Assembly (NCBI RefSeq): GCF_014642655.1
Contig: NZ_BMIR01000001.1
Span: 1 to 64,000 of the forward strand
Reading direction: 5' to 3'
From: Pullulanibacillus camelliae
GTDB lineage: Bacteria > Bacillota > Bacilli > Bacillales > Sporolactobacillaceae
DNA: 64,000 bases
Position 1 is the first letter of the stretch. Every line of letters starts with the position of its first letter. Shown piece after piece: positions 25,751-35,325 of the stretch. Both the position numbers and the translations under genes were made by a program. The notes under the pieces were generated by a model, which saw only the letters and a program-made list of their open reading frames with translations, searched no databases and was not told the origin of the DNA.

Positions 25751-27688
25751 TTATCTTTCACGTATCCATACCAACATTTCCCCTGGATCGCGATTACACC
25801 AAGCATAATATGGAATCGCTTTGAACTTTAGAGAATCAGAACTCAACCCTTGATTAAAGTAAAGAGCTGTCTCATTTGAAACCCTTCCGGCTCTCTCTGC
25901 TTCTCCTGTTATAACAACGATCCCATCCAGTAAGCTCTTATCAAAATAACATTTTAGCGCCTGATCTCGTGGCAACACCATTTGATCAAGAAAGTTTCCA
26001 TTATCAACCTCTTCTAGACAATAAACAACAGGTCCTCTCTGTAAAGCTACTTTTCCCGCATTCGCTCTGACTGCCGGATGAGACCGCATCCGCTCAATCG
26101 GCATCGCTAAATGAAGCTTTAATTGATCGCCGGCTCTCCAGAGTCTCTCTAGATAAACATACCCATTTTTCATGCAGCCTTTTAACTGTATATCTTCTCC
26201 ATTAACAGTTAACCTTGCCTTCTGGCACCATCCCGGAATACGTAATGCTAACGTAAATTCTGCCGCTTTATCTGGCGTGACACAAATAATAACGGTTTCA
26301 TCCCAAGGATAATGGGTTTGTTGAGAAAGTTTGACTTGTCTCCCAGCTAAATCAAGTTCTATTTCACTCCCGACATACAAATGAATCAAGGCTTGTTGAT
26401 CGTGTGCAGAATAAATATAATGGCCAAGGGAGGCAATTAATCGTGCAAGATTGGGCGGACAACAGGCACAAGCATACCACTTTTGGCGAACAGGCTTGAC
26501 ATGAGCTCTCTCCTGTCTTTCAGTAATGTTTTCTGGAGACACTTGAAGAGGGTTAACATAGAAGAACTTCTTACCATCTAGATCCATTCCGCTGATCGTT
26601 CCATTATATAAAGCCTTTTCCATCACGTCAGCGTACTCACGGTTCACCTCATTTCTAAGCATGCGCCAAGCCCAAAACACCAATCCAATAGATGCACATG
26701 TCTCTGTATAGCAAAGATCGTTAGGCAGATCATAATCAAAAGAGAAGGACTCGCCATAGGCTTGAGAACCAACCCCACCAGTGATGTACATTTTCTGTCT
26801 CGTTACATTTTGCCATAGAGCTTGACAGGCCTCCCACAGCGGCTCATCCTTAGTTTCCTTTGCAAGATCGGCCATGGCGGCATACATATACATTGCTCTG
26901 ACAGCATGCCCTACAGCATTAGTCTGTTCTCGAACCGGTCGATGCGCTTGCATGTAGGCATAATCATTCTTCCACCAAAACTGCTCATGATCGCCCCTTA
27001 CTTCTTTTTCAACGTCAAAATAATGTGGCTGTGTTCCTCGTTCATCAATAAAATATTGACTGAGTTTAAGGTAACGTGGGTTCCCTGTCACACGGTACAG
27101 TTTCACTAACGCAAGCTCAATTTCTTGGTGGCCCGGATAGCCGCTCAGTTTTTGCGCTTCCGGCCCAAAAATAGAAGCAATATAGTCGGCATAACGACAA
27201 ACAATATTGAGAAATTTTTCCTTGCCTGTCGCCTCATAATAAGCAACGGCTGCCTCTATCATATGTCCGGCGCAATAAAGCTCATGACAATCGCGTAAAT
27301 TCTTCCATCGTTTATCTGGTGCTTTCACTATAAAATACGTATCTAAATATCCATCTTCTTGTTGAGCCCTTTCTAAAAGTTCGATCATTCCATCAGCAAT
27401 AGCTTCTAGCTCTGGATCAGGATCTTGTTCAAGACTAAATGCCACAGCTTCAAGCCATTTCATGAGATCACTATCCTGAAAGACCATCCCTTTAAATTCA
27501 CCCTCGCTTTCACCTGCTGCAATTCGGAAATTTTGAACGGCATAACTTGGTTCAGCATCAGGTAACCGATCATTTAAAGCCTCCCACTGATAAGGAATAA
27601 CTTCATTACGGATGATATCCATCCGTTTTCTCCAAAAGCTATCCGTTATTCTCACCTTGCTTTGCTGAGATATCTTTTGACTTCTCAT
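25751..27688 (-). CDS. GH127 beta-L-arabinofuranosidase
   Basis: This enzyme is predicted to release beta-L-arabinofuranose from arabino-oligosaccharides, in the cytoplasm because no signal peptide is seen. The start is ATG at 27688 behind GGGGGCGTTCTT, ten codons inside the longest frame, giving 645 residues. It has the family opening VRITDSFWRKRMDIIRNEVI and GESFSFDYDLPNDLCYTETC, which holds a conserved catalytic-site Glu and the zinc ligands of the ETC motif. The vicinal cysteines WYACACCPPNLARL supply the remaining ligands and the Cys nucleophile known from Bifidobacterium HypBA1. All these residues are present, so it should be active. It is the last gene of the third ABC importer operon. 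Confidence 0.92.
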   Translation of the reverse strand: MRSQKISQQSKVRITDSFWRKRMDIIRNEVIPYQWEALNDRLPDAEPSYAVQNFRIAAGESEGEFKGMVFQDSDLMKWLEAVAFSLEQDPDPELEAIADGMIELLERAQQEDGYLDTYFIVKAPDKRWKNLRDCHELYCAGHMIEAAVAYYEATGKEKFLNIVCRYADYIASIFGPEAQKLSGYPGHQEIELALVKLYRVTGNPRYLKLSQYFIDERGTQPHYFDVEKEVRGDHEQFWWKNDYAYMQAHRPVREQTNAVGHAVRAMYMYAAMADLAKETKDEPLWEACQALWQNVTRQKMYITGGVGSQAYGESFSFDYDLPNDLCYTETCASIGLVFWAWRMLRNEVNREYADVMEKALYNGTISGMDLDGKKFFYVNPLQVSPENITERQERAHVKPVRQKWYACACCPPNLARLIASLGHYIYSAHDQQALIHLYVGSEIELDLAGRQVKLSQQTHYPWDETVIICVTPDKAAEFTLALRIPGWCQKARLTVNGEDIQLKGCMKNGYVYLERLWRAGDQLKLHLAMPIERMRSHPAVRANAGKVALQRGPVVYCLEEVDNGNFLDQMVLPRDQALKCYFDKSLLDGIVVITGEAERAGRVSNETALYFNQGLSSDSLKFKAIPYYAWCNRDPGEMLVWIRER

Positions 27689-27756
27689 AAGAACGCCCCC
27701 TAGCTTAGTGTATTTCAATCATAGACCCCACCTTAATTCAGAATATTTATTATTTT

Positions 27757-28662
27757 TTAGCCCTTTATTCCGCCTGTTAAATTTGCCCCAGACATAATTT
27801 GCTTTTGGGCAAAAAAGAATAGAATAACCAAAGGGGCAAACATCACAACAGCTGCAGCCATTAACAAATTCCATTGTGAAGAATAATGCCCCTGAAAGCT
27901 TTGTAATCCTAGAGCTAGTGTCCACTTACTTTCATCATTCAAATACAATAACGGTCCCATGAAATCATTCCATACCGATAAGAAAGTAAAGACACCAATG
28001 GTTACCAATGCCGGCTTAGAGAGCGGCAAAATAATCTTATACCAAATTTGTAAGTAATTCGCCCCTTCCACCTTTGCTGCTTCATCATATTCAATTGGAA
28101 TGGTCGAATAGAATTGTTTTAACAAAAATATATTGAAGGCATTCCCAAAAAATGCTGGCAGTATTAACGGAAAGTAAGTATTATATGCACCCACTACTTT
28201 CCAGCCGACAAATTGTGGGATAAGCATGACTGCCCCCGGCAGCATCAAAGTCATTAACACAAATCCAAACCAAAAATTTCTAGTTTTAAATGAAATTCGT
28301 GCAAAACCAAAGGCAATGAAGCTATTGCTTAAAAGAGCTCCGAAAACGTTTAGAACAACTAGAAAAATGGTATTTTTAAAATATAAGCCAAAGGGGGCAG
28401 ATGTTAGAGCTTCCTTGAAGTTGGACCATTGGGGAATGGAAGGCAGCCATTTAACTGGCATTGTAAAGACTTCAACTTGGGTCATCAGCGCACTTCTGAT
28501 TAACCAATAAAAAGGAAAAATCATTATTAATGAAATTAAGATTAATAATAAATAGATAAACGTTTTATAGATGATTTCCTTAAATGATTTATTTTTTCTT
28601 GAAACAATCCGTTCCTTTGGCTGTTCTAGAGAGCTTGGCAGTTTTGTTGTAGGATTCATCAT
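27757..28662 (-). CDS. Sugar ABC transporter permease, MalG/AraQ type
   Basis: This is a 301-residue membrane subunit with a polar N-terminus of about 30 residues before the first hydrophobic segment and the EAA loop EYDEAAKVEGANYLQIWYKIILPLSKP. Start is ATG behind GGAGGTGAA and overlaps the stop of the upstream permease, indicating translational coupling. It shares an operon with a GH127 beta-L-arabinofuranosidase, which suggests arabino-oligosaccharide import. Confidence 0.88.
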   Translation of the reverse strand: MMNPTTKLPSSLEQPKERIVSRKNKSFKEIIYKTFIYLLLILISLIMIFPFYWLIRSALMTQVEVFTMPVKWLPSIPQWSNFKEALTSAPFGLYFKNTIFLVVLNVFGALLSNSFIAFGFARISFKTRNFWFGFVLMTLMLPGAVMLIPQFVGWKVVGAYNTYFPLILPAFFGNAFNIFLLKQFYSTIPIEYDEAAKVEGANYLQIWYKIILPLSKPALVTIGVFTFLSVWNDFMGPLLYLNDESKWTLALGLQSFQGHYSSQWNLLMAAAVVMFAPLVILFFFAQKQIMSGANLTGGIKG

Positions 28663-29549
28663 TTCACCTCCGCTTCATAGTAAATGAGATTTCTTGAAAA
28701 TCTAAATACAAGAAGGGTAACGATCACAAGAATCACAAATAAGATCCAAGCTAATGCACTAGCGTATCCCATATGCCCCTCTTTGAAGGCCGCTTGATAA
28801 ATCATATATAAATAAAAATAAGTATGTTTATCGGGCCCCCCTTGAGTCATAATGTAAGCCTCATTAAATGCCTGCATCACGCCAATTAAATTCATGACGG
28901 CATTAAAGAAGATGATGGGACTCATCATCGGAACCGTAACATACCAAAATTTATGGATTCTCCCACCGCCATCCATTTCAACCGCTTCATATAAATAGTT
29001 TGGAACACCTTGCAATCCCGCAAGAGAAATAATCATTGCGCCACCGCCCATCCACATTGCCATAATGACTAAGGAAGGAATAACAAGCTTGTTACTCACA
29101 AGCCAATCCTGCGGAGGAATATGAAAAAACCCTAAGAATTGATTAAGCAATCCAAAATCCGGATTATAAATGAACATCCATAAAATCGCTACTGCGACAA
29201 AGGGAAGGATAGAGGGGATATAAAATAGCGTTCTAAATATCGACACCCCTTTAACCTTGCTATTTAATAAATTAGCTAATAAAAAAGAAAAAATTTGCAC
29301 ACAGGGCACTTGCACAATTGCAAAAATAAAGGTGACCTTTATGGAATTCCAAAAATCAATATCATCAGTAAATATTGTTTGATAGTTGGTCAAACCGATC
29401 CATTTAAATGATGTAATCATGTCCCAATCAGTAAAACTAATAATGAAACTAAAGATCATCGGTGCAACAATAAAAAGTGTTAAACCAATAATAGCTGGAG
29501 CAATAAATAAGTAACCCCATGCTAGATTCTTCTTTTCAATTTTGGTCAT
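28659..29549 (-). CDS. Sugar ABC transporter permease, MalF/UgpA type
   Basis: This is the partner permease (296 residues from ATG 29549; a GTG four codons upstream is possible, but GGGTGG nearly touches it). It has an early helix AWGYLFIAPAIIGLTLFIVAPMIF, the EAA loop YLYEAVEMDGGGRIHKFWYVTVPMMSP and the TQGGPDKHTYFYLYMIYQAAF block. It lies downstream of a hairpin with a U-run (29602-29624) that probably lowers its expression relative to the binding protein. Confidence 0.86.
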   Translation of the reverse strand: MTKIEKKNLAWGYLFIAPAIIGLTLFIVAPMIFSFIISFTDWDMITSFKWIGLTNYQTIFTDDIDFWNSIKVTFIFAIVQVPCVQIFSFLLANLLNSKVKGVSIFRTLFYIPSILPFVAVAILWMFIYNPDFGLLNQFLGFFHIPPQDWLVSNKLVIPSLVIMAMWMGGGAMIISLAGLQGVPNYLYEAVEMDGGGRIHKFWYVTVPMMSPIIFFNAVMNLIGVMQAFNEAYIMTQGGPDKHTYFYLYMIYQAAFKEGHMGYASALAWILFVILVIVTLLVFRFSRNLIYYEAEVK

Positions 29550-29601
29550 TTTTTCGAACACCCACCCTCTAGAAGATTTCTCTACTCTTAATCTAAGAAA
29601 A

Positions 29602-29624
29602 AGGTGAAGTTCGTTACTTCACCT
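29602..29624 (-). terminator. Intercistronic terminator/attenuator hairpin
   Basis: AGGTGAAGT and ACTTCACCT form a perfect 9-bp stem with a 5-base loop, followed on the minus strand by TTTTTC. It lies between the binding-protein gene and the permease genes and is the only one of the four equivalent hairpins with a clear U-run. Partial termination here would raise the binding-protein to permease ratio. Confidence 0.8.
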
Positions 29625-29644
29625 CTCTTTAACCCGTTGACTTA

Positions 29645-31003
29645 TTATTTATAGGCACCGTCTAACAATTGTTTGATCTTGTCCGTATCCAATGTCTTTA
29701 TAGCCTTCTCTGCTGAGGTCTTACCATTGCCATCAAATAACTTTCCTGTGGCGTCATCAAAGTATTTCTGCATATCATTGAAATTTTTAATCGTCACAGT
29801 ATCAGGTAATTGAGCAATATTATCGAGCATCGTTGGTAGAACGACCTTGTTATAGTTACCTGAGTGCCTGCTATTTCCTGTCCAGAGCTTTAGCTTCTCT
29901 TTGTCTGTATACCACGATTTCTTGGTCGGTATCCATACAGAATCCGAGTACATCGATTTTATATTCTTTGGATTAAGCATATACTCCATGAACTCCCATG
30001 CTGCTTTTTTATGCTTACTCCCCTGGAACATAGAGAACCCTGCAGCCCAAGCAATATTAGAAGGCTTCTTAAACATAGGAATAGCCGCATAACCAGGTTG
30101 ATAACCATTTTCTCCAAATGTCGCATTATCATAGTTCCCACTGATATACATGCCCAACTGCTTGTTCTGTACCATTATCGGTGCATCTGGCAAAGTAGAG
30201 GCTTTCTTTGGAATCGGGGCTACATGGTCTTTAAAGCTTAGGTCAGCCACCTTTTGTAGAACCTCTAAAGAGTCCGGCGAATTTAATTCAATCGTTTTAC
30301 CATCACTTGATACATAACCTCCATCATTGCTCCTCAATAAAGGGTCAAGCGTATTAAACCCAATAGGAATCATAGCACCATAGGTTTTAATTCGATCTGC
30401 ATTAAAAGCAGCATCTGAAGGGTGTTTCCCGTTAACATCCACAGTTAGCTTTTTGGCCGCATTAACAAACTGGTCCCAAGTCCAGGGATGATGGGGGTCG
30501 GCTGATGGGGGAGCCATGCCTGCATCTTTAAATAATTCTTTATTGTAAAATAGCACCATCGTCTCTGGGCCAATCCCCGCTCCCCATGTTTTTCCTTTAT
30601 TATTAAATAAAACACCCGGTATAAAGTCATCCATACTAACATCCTTGCTTTTTTCAAAATAAGGCTGCAAATCCTCTAGAATTCCCTTTTCTCCCCATGC
30701 CATCGTGTTATATTCATAGACATAGGCGACATCAGGCGGATCACCTGCTGCAAGAAGAGAATTGATTTTGGTATCATAATCCCCAGTAACAAATTCTTGC
30801 TTGACATAAATATCTGAATGCGTTTTATTAAAAGCCTCAACTGCTCGCTCCAAAGAAGCCTTTTCACCACCACCGGCCCAGTTCATGAAAGTAATAGTGA
30901 CCTTTCCATCTGAACTAGATGCGCCAGACCCAGAACCTGCACATCCAGTCATAAAGATTAGCACTATTGAGAAAAGAACGAGTAGAATGCGGTATTTTTT
31001 CAT
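29645..31003 (-). CDS. ABC sugar-binding lipoprotein
   Basis: This is a 452-residue family 1 solute-binding protein. The signal peptide ends in a lipobox FMTGC (Cys21) followed by AGSGSGASSSD. Blocks such as FMNWAGGGEKASLERAVEAFNK and AGDPPDVAYVYEY are characteristic. Start is ATG behind GGGAGTGGAG. It opens the operon with two permeases and GH127. It does not resemble the N-terminus I recall for B. subtilis AraN closely enough to use that name. Import of arabino-oligosaccharides is inferred from GH127. Confidence 0.88.
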   Translation of the reverse strand: MKKYRILLVLFSIVLIFMTGCAGSGSGASSSDGKVTITFMNWAGGGEKASLERAVEAFNKTHSDIYVKQEFVTGDYDTKINSLLAAGDPPDVAYVYEYNTMAWGEKGILEDLQPYFEKSKDVSMDDFIPGVLFNNKGKTWGAGIGPETMVLFYNKELFKDAGMAPPSADPHHPWTWDQFVNAAKKLTVDVNGKHPSDAAFNADRIKTYGAMIPIGFNTLDPLLRSNDGGYVSSDGKTIELNSPDSLEVLQKVADLSFKDHVAPIPKKASTLPDAPIMVQNKQLGMYISGNYDNATFGENGYQPGYAAIPMFKKPSNIAWAAGFSMFQGSKHKKAAWEFMEYMLNPKNIKSMYSDSVWIPTKKSWYTDKEKLKLWTGNSRHSGNYNKVVLPTMLDNIAQLPDTVTIKNFNDMQKYFDDATGKLFDGNGKTSAEKAIKTLDTDKIKQLLDGAYK

Positions 31004-31175
31004 CCATTCTCCACTCCCTATTTTTTATAGACTTTACAAAGGACCTTCCAATCAGAACTTCTATACAGATAGATAAATGTTTTATTGTAAGAAAACATAT
31101 AAATATAGTATTTGGAAAAACAAAAATGTAAGGGCTACCAAAAGTGATGATAAAATAAAAGGCTCACAAATCGAA

Positions 31176-32192
31176 TCATAAATATATCTTTTTACCTGTC
31201 TTAGCACTCTCTACTGCTCCAAAGACCATCGCAATGCTCTTAATATTATCTGAGCAATCCGTTTCTGCTAGTCGATCCTCTTCCAAAGCCGTGAACATTT
31301 CATCTAAACATCCAAAATGCCCTTCTTGACCATTCCAGTTTTCTGTCACATCCAATGTTTTGAAAGTGTTCATAAATCCTGATGGCTGCGTATCATCAAT
31401 AGCTTCGGCAATGGGGGTATGGTAACCGTCCCATGTCGCTGAACCTTGACTGGCAGTCACACGCCAATCGGCTTCCCACGACGTTGATAAACCTTCAGAA
31501 CACCAAGAGCCATTATAACTAAAGACGGTGCCATCATCCATTTCAAAAATACATATCGCAGCGGCATTCCCTTTATACCATGATCCGTGTGGATTATATT
31601 CATGACAATAGACAGATACAGGATCTGCCCCCGTTATAAATCTCGCTTGATCAAAGGTATGAATAGCCATATCTAAAATAAGTACGTGATCCATTTCATC
31701 ACGAAAACCACCAAAATGTGGACCTAAAAAGAAATCAGCATGAATAGACCCCGTCCTTCCAATCGCTCCAGTCATTAAAAAATCTCGGAAGGCACGAATG
31801 TGCTTATTATAGCGACGATTTTGCATCACGCTATAACGTTTCCCTATTTGTTCACTCAGCTCGACAACCTCTTTTGCATCATCCATAGATGCTGCCATCG
31901 GTTTTTCACCAAAGACATGACATCCTTCTCGTAAGGCCGTCGTCACAATGTCTTTATGACTTGAAGGAACTGTGACATCAAATACAAGATCGGCAGCCGT
32001 CTCCCTAATTGCCTGTGATAGATTTGTAAAGATAGGCACATCAAGCCCCCGTTGTTCTGCCATCTTTATAGCATTTTCTTCAAAAATATCAACAAGACCT
32101 ATAATTTCAGCATTTGATCGTGCTTGGGCATAATCCAACCATTGGTTAGACATGCCTCCACAACCTGCAACAATAATTTTATGTGTCTTCAT
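31176..32192 (-). CDS. Gfo/Idh/MocA-family oxidoreductase
   Basis: This is a 338-residue NAD(P)-dependent dehydrogenase-like protein. It has the Rossmann strand HKIIVAGCGGMSNQWLDYA at the N-terminus, the GEKPMAASMDDAKE motif near residue 95 with the conserved Lys, and DHVLILDMAIHTFDQARFITGA in the substrate domain. Start is ATG behind CAGAGGTGATG. It follows the TIM-barrel isomerase gene by 22 bases, a pairing often seen in inositol and sugar-derivative pathways. The substrate is unknown. Confidence 0.82.
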   Translation of the reverse strand: MKTHKIIVAGCGGMSNQWLDYAQARSNAEIIGLVDIFEENAIKMAEQRGLDVPIFTNLSQAIRETAADLVFDVTVPSSHKDIVTTALREGCHVFGEKPMAASMDDAKEVVELSEQIGKRYSVMQNRRYNKHIRAFRDFLMTGAIGRTGSIHADFFLGPHFGGFRDEMDHVLILDMAIHTFDQARFITGADPVSVYCHEYNPHGSWYKGNAAAICIFEMDDGTVFSYNGSWCSEGLSTSWEADWRVTASQGSATWDGYHTPIAEAIDDTQPSGFMNTFKTLDVTENWNGQEGHFGCLDEMFTALEEDRLAETDCSDNIKSIAMVFGAVESAKTGKKIYL

Positions 32193-32214
32193 ATCCCATC
32201 ACCTCTGAAACATT

Positions 32215-33102
32215 TTACTTAGGATTTGCTATAAATTCCCCACCGCGACAACGCTTGAGATAATTTAACCCGTGAACTTGACCCGTCATTTCCCATTCCT
32301 CCCTGTAAACAGGATCATGATAGCCCTCTATATCTATACTCCCCTCATAGCCACCCTGTCTTAATATCGAAAGGATATCTACCCAATTGGTATCACCAAA
32401 CCCTGGGGTGCGGTGCCAAACAAAGTCTTTTGGCCCATGAATGCCATATTCTCGGACAACATCCCAAGCTATCGTAGCATCCTTTCCATGTACATTAAAA
32501 ATCTTCCCTGTATCTACCCATTTACGTAGCTGCGGGATAGGATCAATTAAGCTAACCATTTGGTGGCAGGGCTCCCACTGCAATCCAATATTTTCTGCTG
32601 ATACCGCATTAAATAGCATTTCCCAAGCCATTGGATTGTGTGCAATATTCCAATCTCCCTGTTCCCATGTCCCACCCATATCGCAATTTTCAAAGGCTAA
32701 TTTAACACCGGCATATTCTGCGCGTTTCGCCAGCTCTCCAAACACTTCCGTAAAGCGAGTCATGGATGCATCTATGGAGCCAGGCATTCGTCCTGTAAAA
32801 CCTGTAACAAGATCCGTTCCAAATGCATGCGCCGAATCAATGAGGCGTTCCCAGCTTGCTAAGGTGTCCGCATTATTTCCTTCACCAGTTAACGCATTTC
32901 CAAAAATCGACAAACATGAAATTACAATATCTTGATTCTCTAAACTATCCATCACTCGCTTTGCCAGTTCTGATACATCAGTCTGACCCGTTGATTGCCA
33001 AAACGTTAAGCTAAAAGACTCAAAACCATGGGGTATAAGTTGTGGAAGTAATCGGACTGCATCTTCCCCATTAACCAGAGTTCCTATGCGAATTTGCTTC
33101 AT
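32215..33102 (-). CDS. Sugar phosphate isomerase/epimerase (AP endonuclease 2-like TIM barrel)
   Basis: This is a 295-residue xylose-isomerase-like TIM-barrel protein. The metal-binding carboxylates and histidines are visible in AGVKLAFENCDMGG, IGLQWEPCHQM, IFNVHGKDATI and GYEGSIDIEGYHDP. The start is ATG at 33102 behind GGAGTGGTGAAA; two upstream in-frame GTG codons overlap that site. It is the first gene of the set divergent from the AraC regulator at 33280 and is probably controlled by it. Reaction unknown; a ketose/aldose epimerisation linked to the adjacent dehydrogenase is plausible. Confidence 0.8.
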   Translation of the reverse strand: MKQIRIGTLVNGEDAVRLLPQLIPHGFESFSLTFWQSTGQTDVSELAKRVMDSLENQDIVISCLSIFGNALTGEGNNADTLASWERLIDSAHAFGTDLVTGFTGRMPGSIDASMTRFTEVFGELAKRAEYAGVKLAFENCDMGGTWEQGDWNIAHNPMAWEMLFNAVSAENIGLQWEPCHQMVSLIDPIPQLRKWVDTGKIFNVHGKDATIAWDVVREYGIHGPKDFVWHRTPGFGDTNWVDILSILRQGGYEGSIDIEGYHDPVYREEWEMTGQVHGLNYLKRCRGGEFIANPK

Positions 33103-33137
33103 TTTCACCACTCCTCTCTATCTATTATTTAATTTTA

Positions 33138-33166
33138 TATAAACAGATCATGGCAAACTATAAACA
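33138..33166. promoter_or_regulatory. Direct repeat pair, candidate AraC-family sites
   Basis: TATAAACA occurs at 33138-33145 and again at 33159-33166, exactly 21 bases apart (two helical turns), in the divergent region between the isomerase gene and the AraC-type gene. Tandem sites with this spacing are typical for AraC-family regulators. The 8-mer is AT-rich, so the match is suggestive only. Confidence 0.45.
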
Positions 33167-33215
33167 AAATTGCTTAATAGTCGGATAATTTTATCATTTA
33201 TACAAAAAGAAAGCG

Positions 33216-33244
33216 TTGACAATCTTATTTTCTCCTGTTATTCT
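33216..33244 (+). promoter_or_regulatory. Promoter of the AraC-family regulator
   Basis: TTGACA (33216-33221) and TATTCT (33239-33244) are separated by 17 bases, with the GTG start of the regulator at 33280. A cre-like sequence with one mismatch (33208-33222) overlaps the -35 element. Confidence 0.6.
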
Positions 33245-33279
33245 GCTAAAAAAGTCCGAATTTCTGGGAGTGAGATATA

Positions 33280-34146
33280 GTGAATATCAAGCTATTAAAA
33301 GAGCAAACTGACATCCCAGATAAAACCTTTCCAATTAATGTATTTTTCACACATGATATTTACTTACATTGGCATGATCACATTGAATGGGTTTTTATAA
33401 AAGAAGGAAAATGTAGGATACAAATTGATGAGACTTTCGTAGACCTTAATAAGGGGGAACTGGCATTTATCAACTCTAAACAACTGCATAGTACCACAAC
33501 CTTAGAGCAAGACCTAGAACTGATATGTATCGTTTTTAATGAATCTCTTGTCAGAGGGAATGGCTTAGATTTTATTGATCACCATTATTTTTTGCCTTAT
33601 TTGGATAAGCGGATGAAGTGGCCCAGAACAATGAAAAAGGACGATCCTTATATCCAGGAAATCAATGCGTCCTTCTTAAGATTGATTAATGAATTTGAAA
33701 ATAAAAATCCCGGTTATGAACTGCTTATCAAAGCTGAACTCCTTCGCATTTTTGGATTATTTTTTCGCTATACATTAGTATTTTTAAACCAATCCACCAC
33801 CTTAGATTCAAAAAAAAAATATGATTTTTCACACCTTTTCCAAGCCCTGCGCCAACATTACAACAGAAGCTTTAGTTTAAATGAAGCAGCTCACATGGTA
33901 AACTTAAGTCCCAATCACTTTTGTCGCGTTTTCAAACAAGTTACTGGAAAAACCTTCATCGAGTACGTGCATCTATTAAGAATTAATGAAGCGGAAAGGA
34001 TGCTTATTGAGACAAATGATTCCATTACTGAAATCGCAGAAAAAGTTGGTTTTTCCGATATTAACTACTTTGGGCGGGTCTTTAAAAAAATAAAAAATGC
34101 AACCCCTACGTGTATTAGAAAACAAACCTGCCCATTCAATTCATAA
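33280..34146 (+). CDS. AraC-family transcriptional regulator
   Basis: This is a 288-residue regulator with an N-terminal cupin-like sensor domain (YLHWHDHIEWVFIKEGKCRIQ, with a His-rich strand) and a C-terminal double helix-turn-helix. The two HTH parts read FSLNEAAHMVNLSPNHFCRVFKQVTGKTF and SITEIAEKVGFSDINYFGRVFKKIK. Start is GTG behind GGGAGTGAG. It is divergent from the isomerase-dehydrogenase genes and close to the third ABC operon, so it probably activates arabino-oligosaccharide use. The ligand is unknown. Confidence 0.87.
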   Translation: MNIKLLKEQTDIPDKTFPINVFFTHDIYLHWHDHIEWVFIKEGKCRIQIDETFVDLNKGELAFINSKQLHSTTTLEQDLELICIVFNESLVRGNGLDFIDHHYFLPYLDKRMKWPRTMKKDDPYIQEINASFLRLINEFENKNPGYELLIKAELLRIFGLFFRYTLVFLNQSTTLDSKKKYDFSHLFQALRQHYNRSFSLNEAAHMVNLSPNHFCRVFKQVTGKTFIEYVHLLRINEAERMLIETNDSITEIAEKVGFSDINYFGRVFKKIKNATPTCIRKQTCPFNS

Positions 34147-34171
34147 GATATTAACACAGGCCATACCCCTC

Positions 34172-34201
34172 AGGATCAGAAATTTTATACTTTCTGATCC
34201 T
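34172..34201 (+). terminator. Hairpin after the AraC-family gene
   Basis: AGGATCAGAAA and TTTCTGATCCT form a perfect 11-bp stem with an 8-base loop, followed by TTAAAAAAG. It lies 26 bases after the regulator's stop. The U-run is weak. Confidence 0.6.
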
Positions 34202-34246
34202 TTAAAAAAGGGCAGAGAGTCTCTCCCTCCATCCCCTTCTGTCAAA

Positions 34247-35053
<807 letters not shown>

Positions 35054-35141
35054 CACCTCTCCTTGTTATAAGTTTGATGCATTGAACACACAGAATACAT
35101 ACAGTTCTATAGTGTTTGAGCATCGTCTCACAAGCAAAATG

Positions 35142-35153
35142 ATACGCACAAAT
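35142..35153 (-). promoter_or_regulatory. AraR-like box in the abfA*/araR intergenic region
   Basis: On the minus strand ATTTGTGCGTAT differs at one position from ATTTGTACGTAT. A weaker box, AGAATGTACGCAT, lies 37 bases further up (35179-35191) in the same orientation, resembling the paired boxes at the arabinose promoter. Both face the dead abfA gene. Confidence 0.6.
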
Positions 35154-35158
35154 AATCA

Positions 35159-35173
35159 AGATAGCGCTTTCAA
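35159..35173 (-). promoter_or_regulatory. cre site (CcpA) at the abfA* promoter
   Basis: On the minus strand TTGAAAGCGCTATCT matches WTGNAANCGNWNNCW at every constrained position. It sits between two AraR-like boxes upstream of the abfA remnant. Confidence 0.7.
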
Positions 35174-35289
35174 AAAGGATGCGTACATTCTAAAGCCATC
35201 AAAAATTAAAGTCAATTTATTTAGAAAAATATATAATTTAATTTGTTTTTCTCATAACCCCCAATTCTTTTTTTTAAATATGGTACTAT

Positions 35290-35305
35290 ATTTGTACGTA
35301 TAAGT
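35290..35305 (+). promoter_or_regulatory. AraR box in front of araR
   Basis: ATTTGTACGTATAAGT lies 20 bases upstream of the araR start codon and just before its ribosome binding site. Such a position predicts negative autoregulation of araR, as in B. subtilis. Confidence 0.8.
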
Positions 35306-35325
35306 TTTCTAGGAGGAACAACGCC

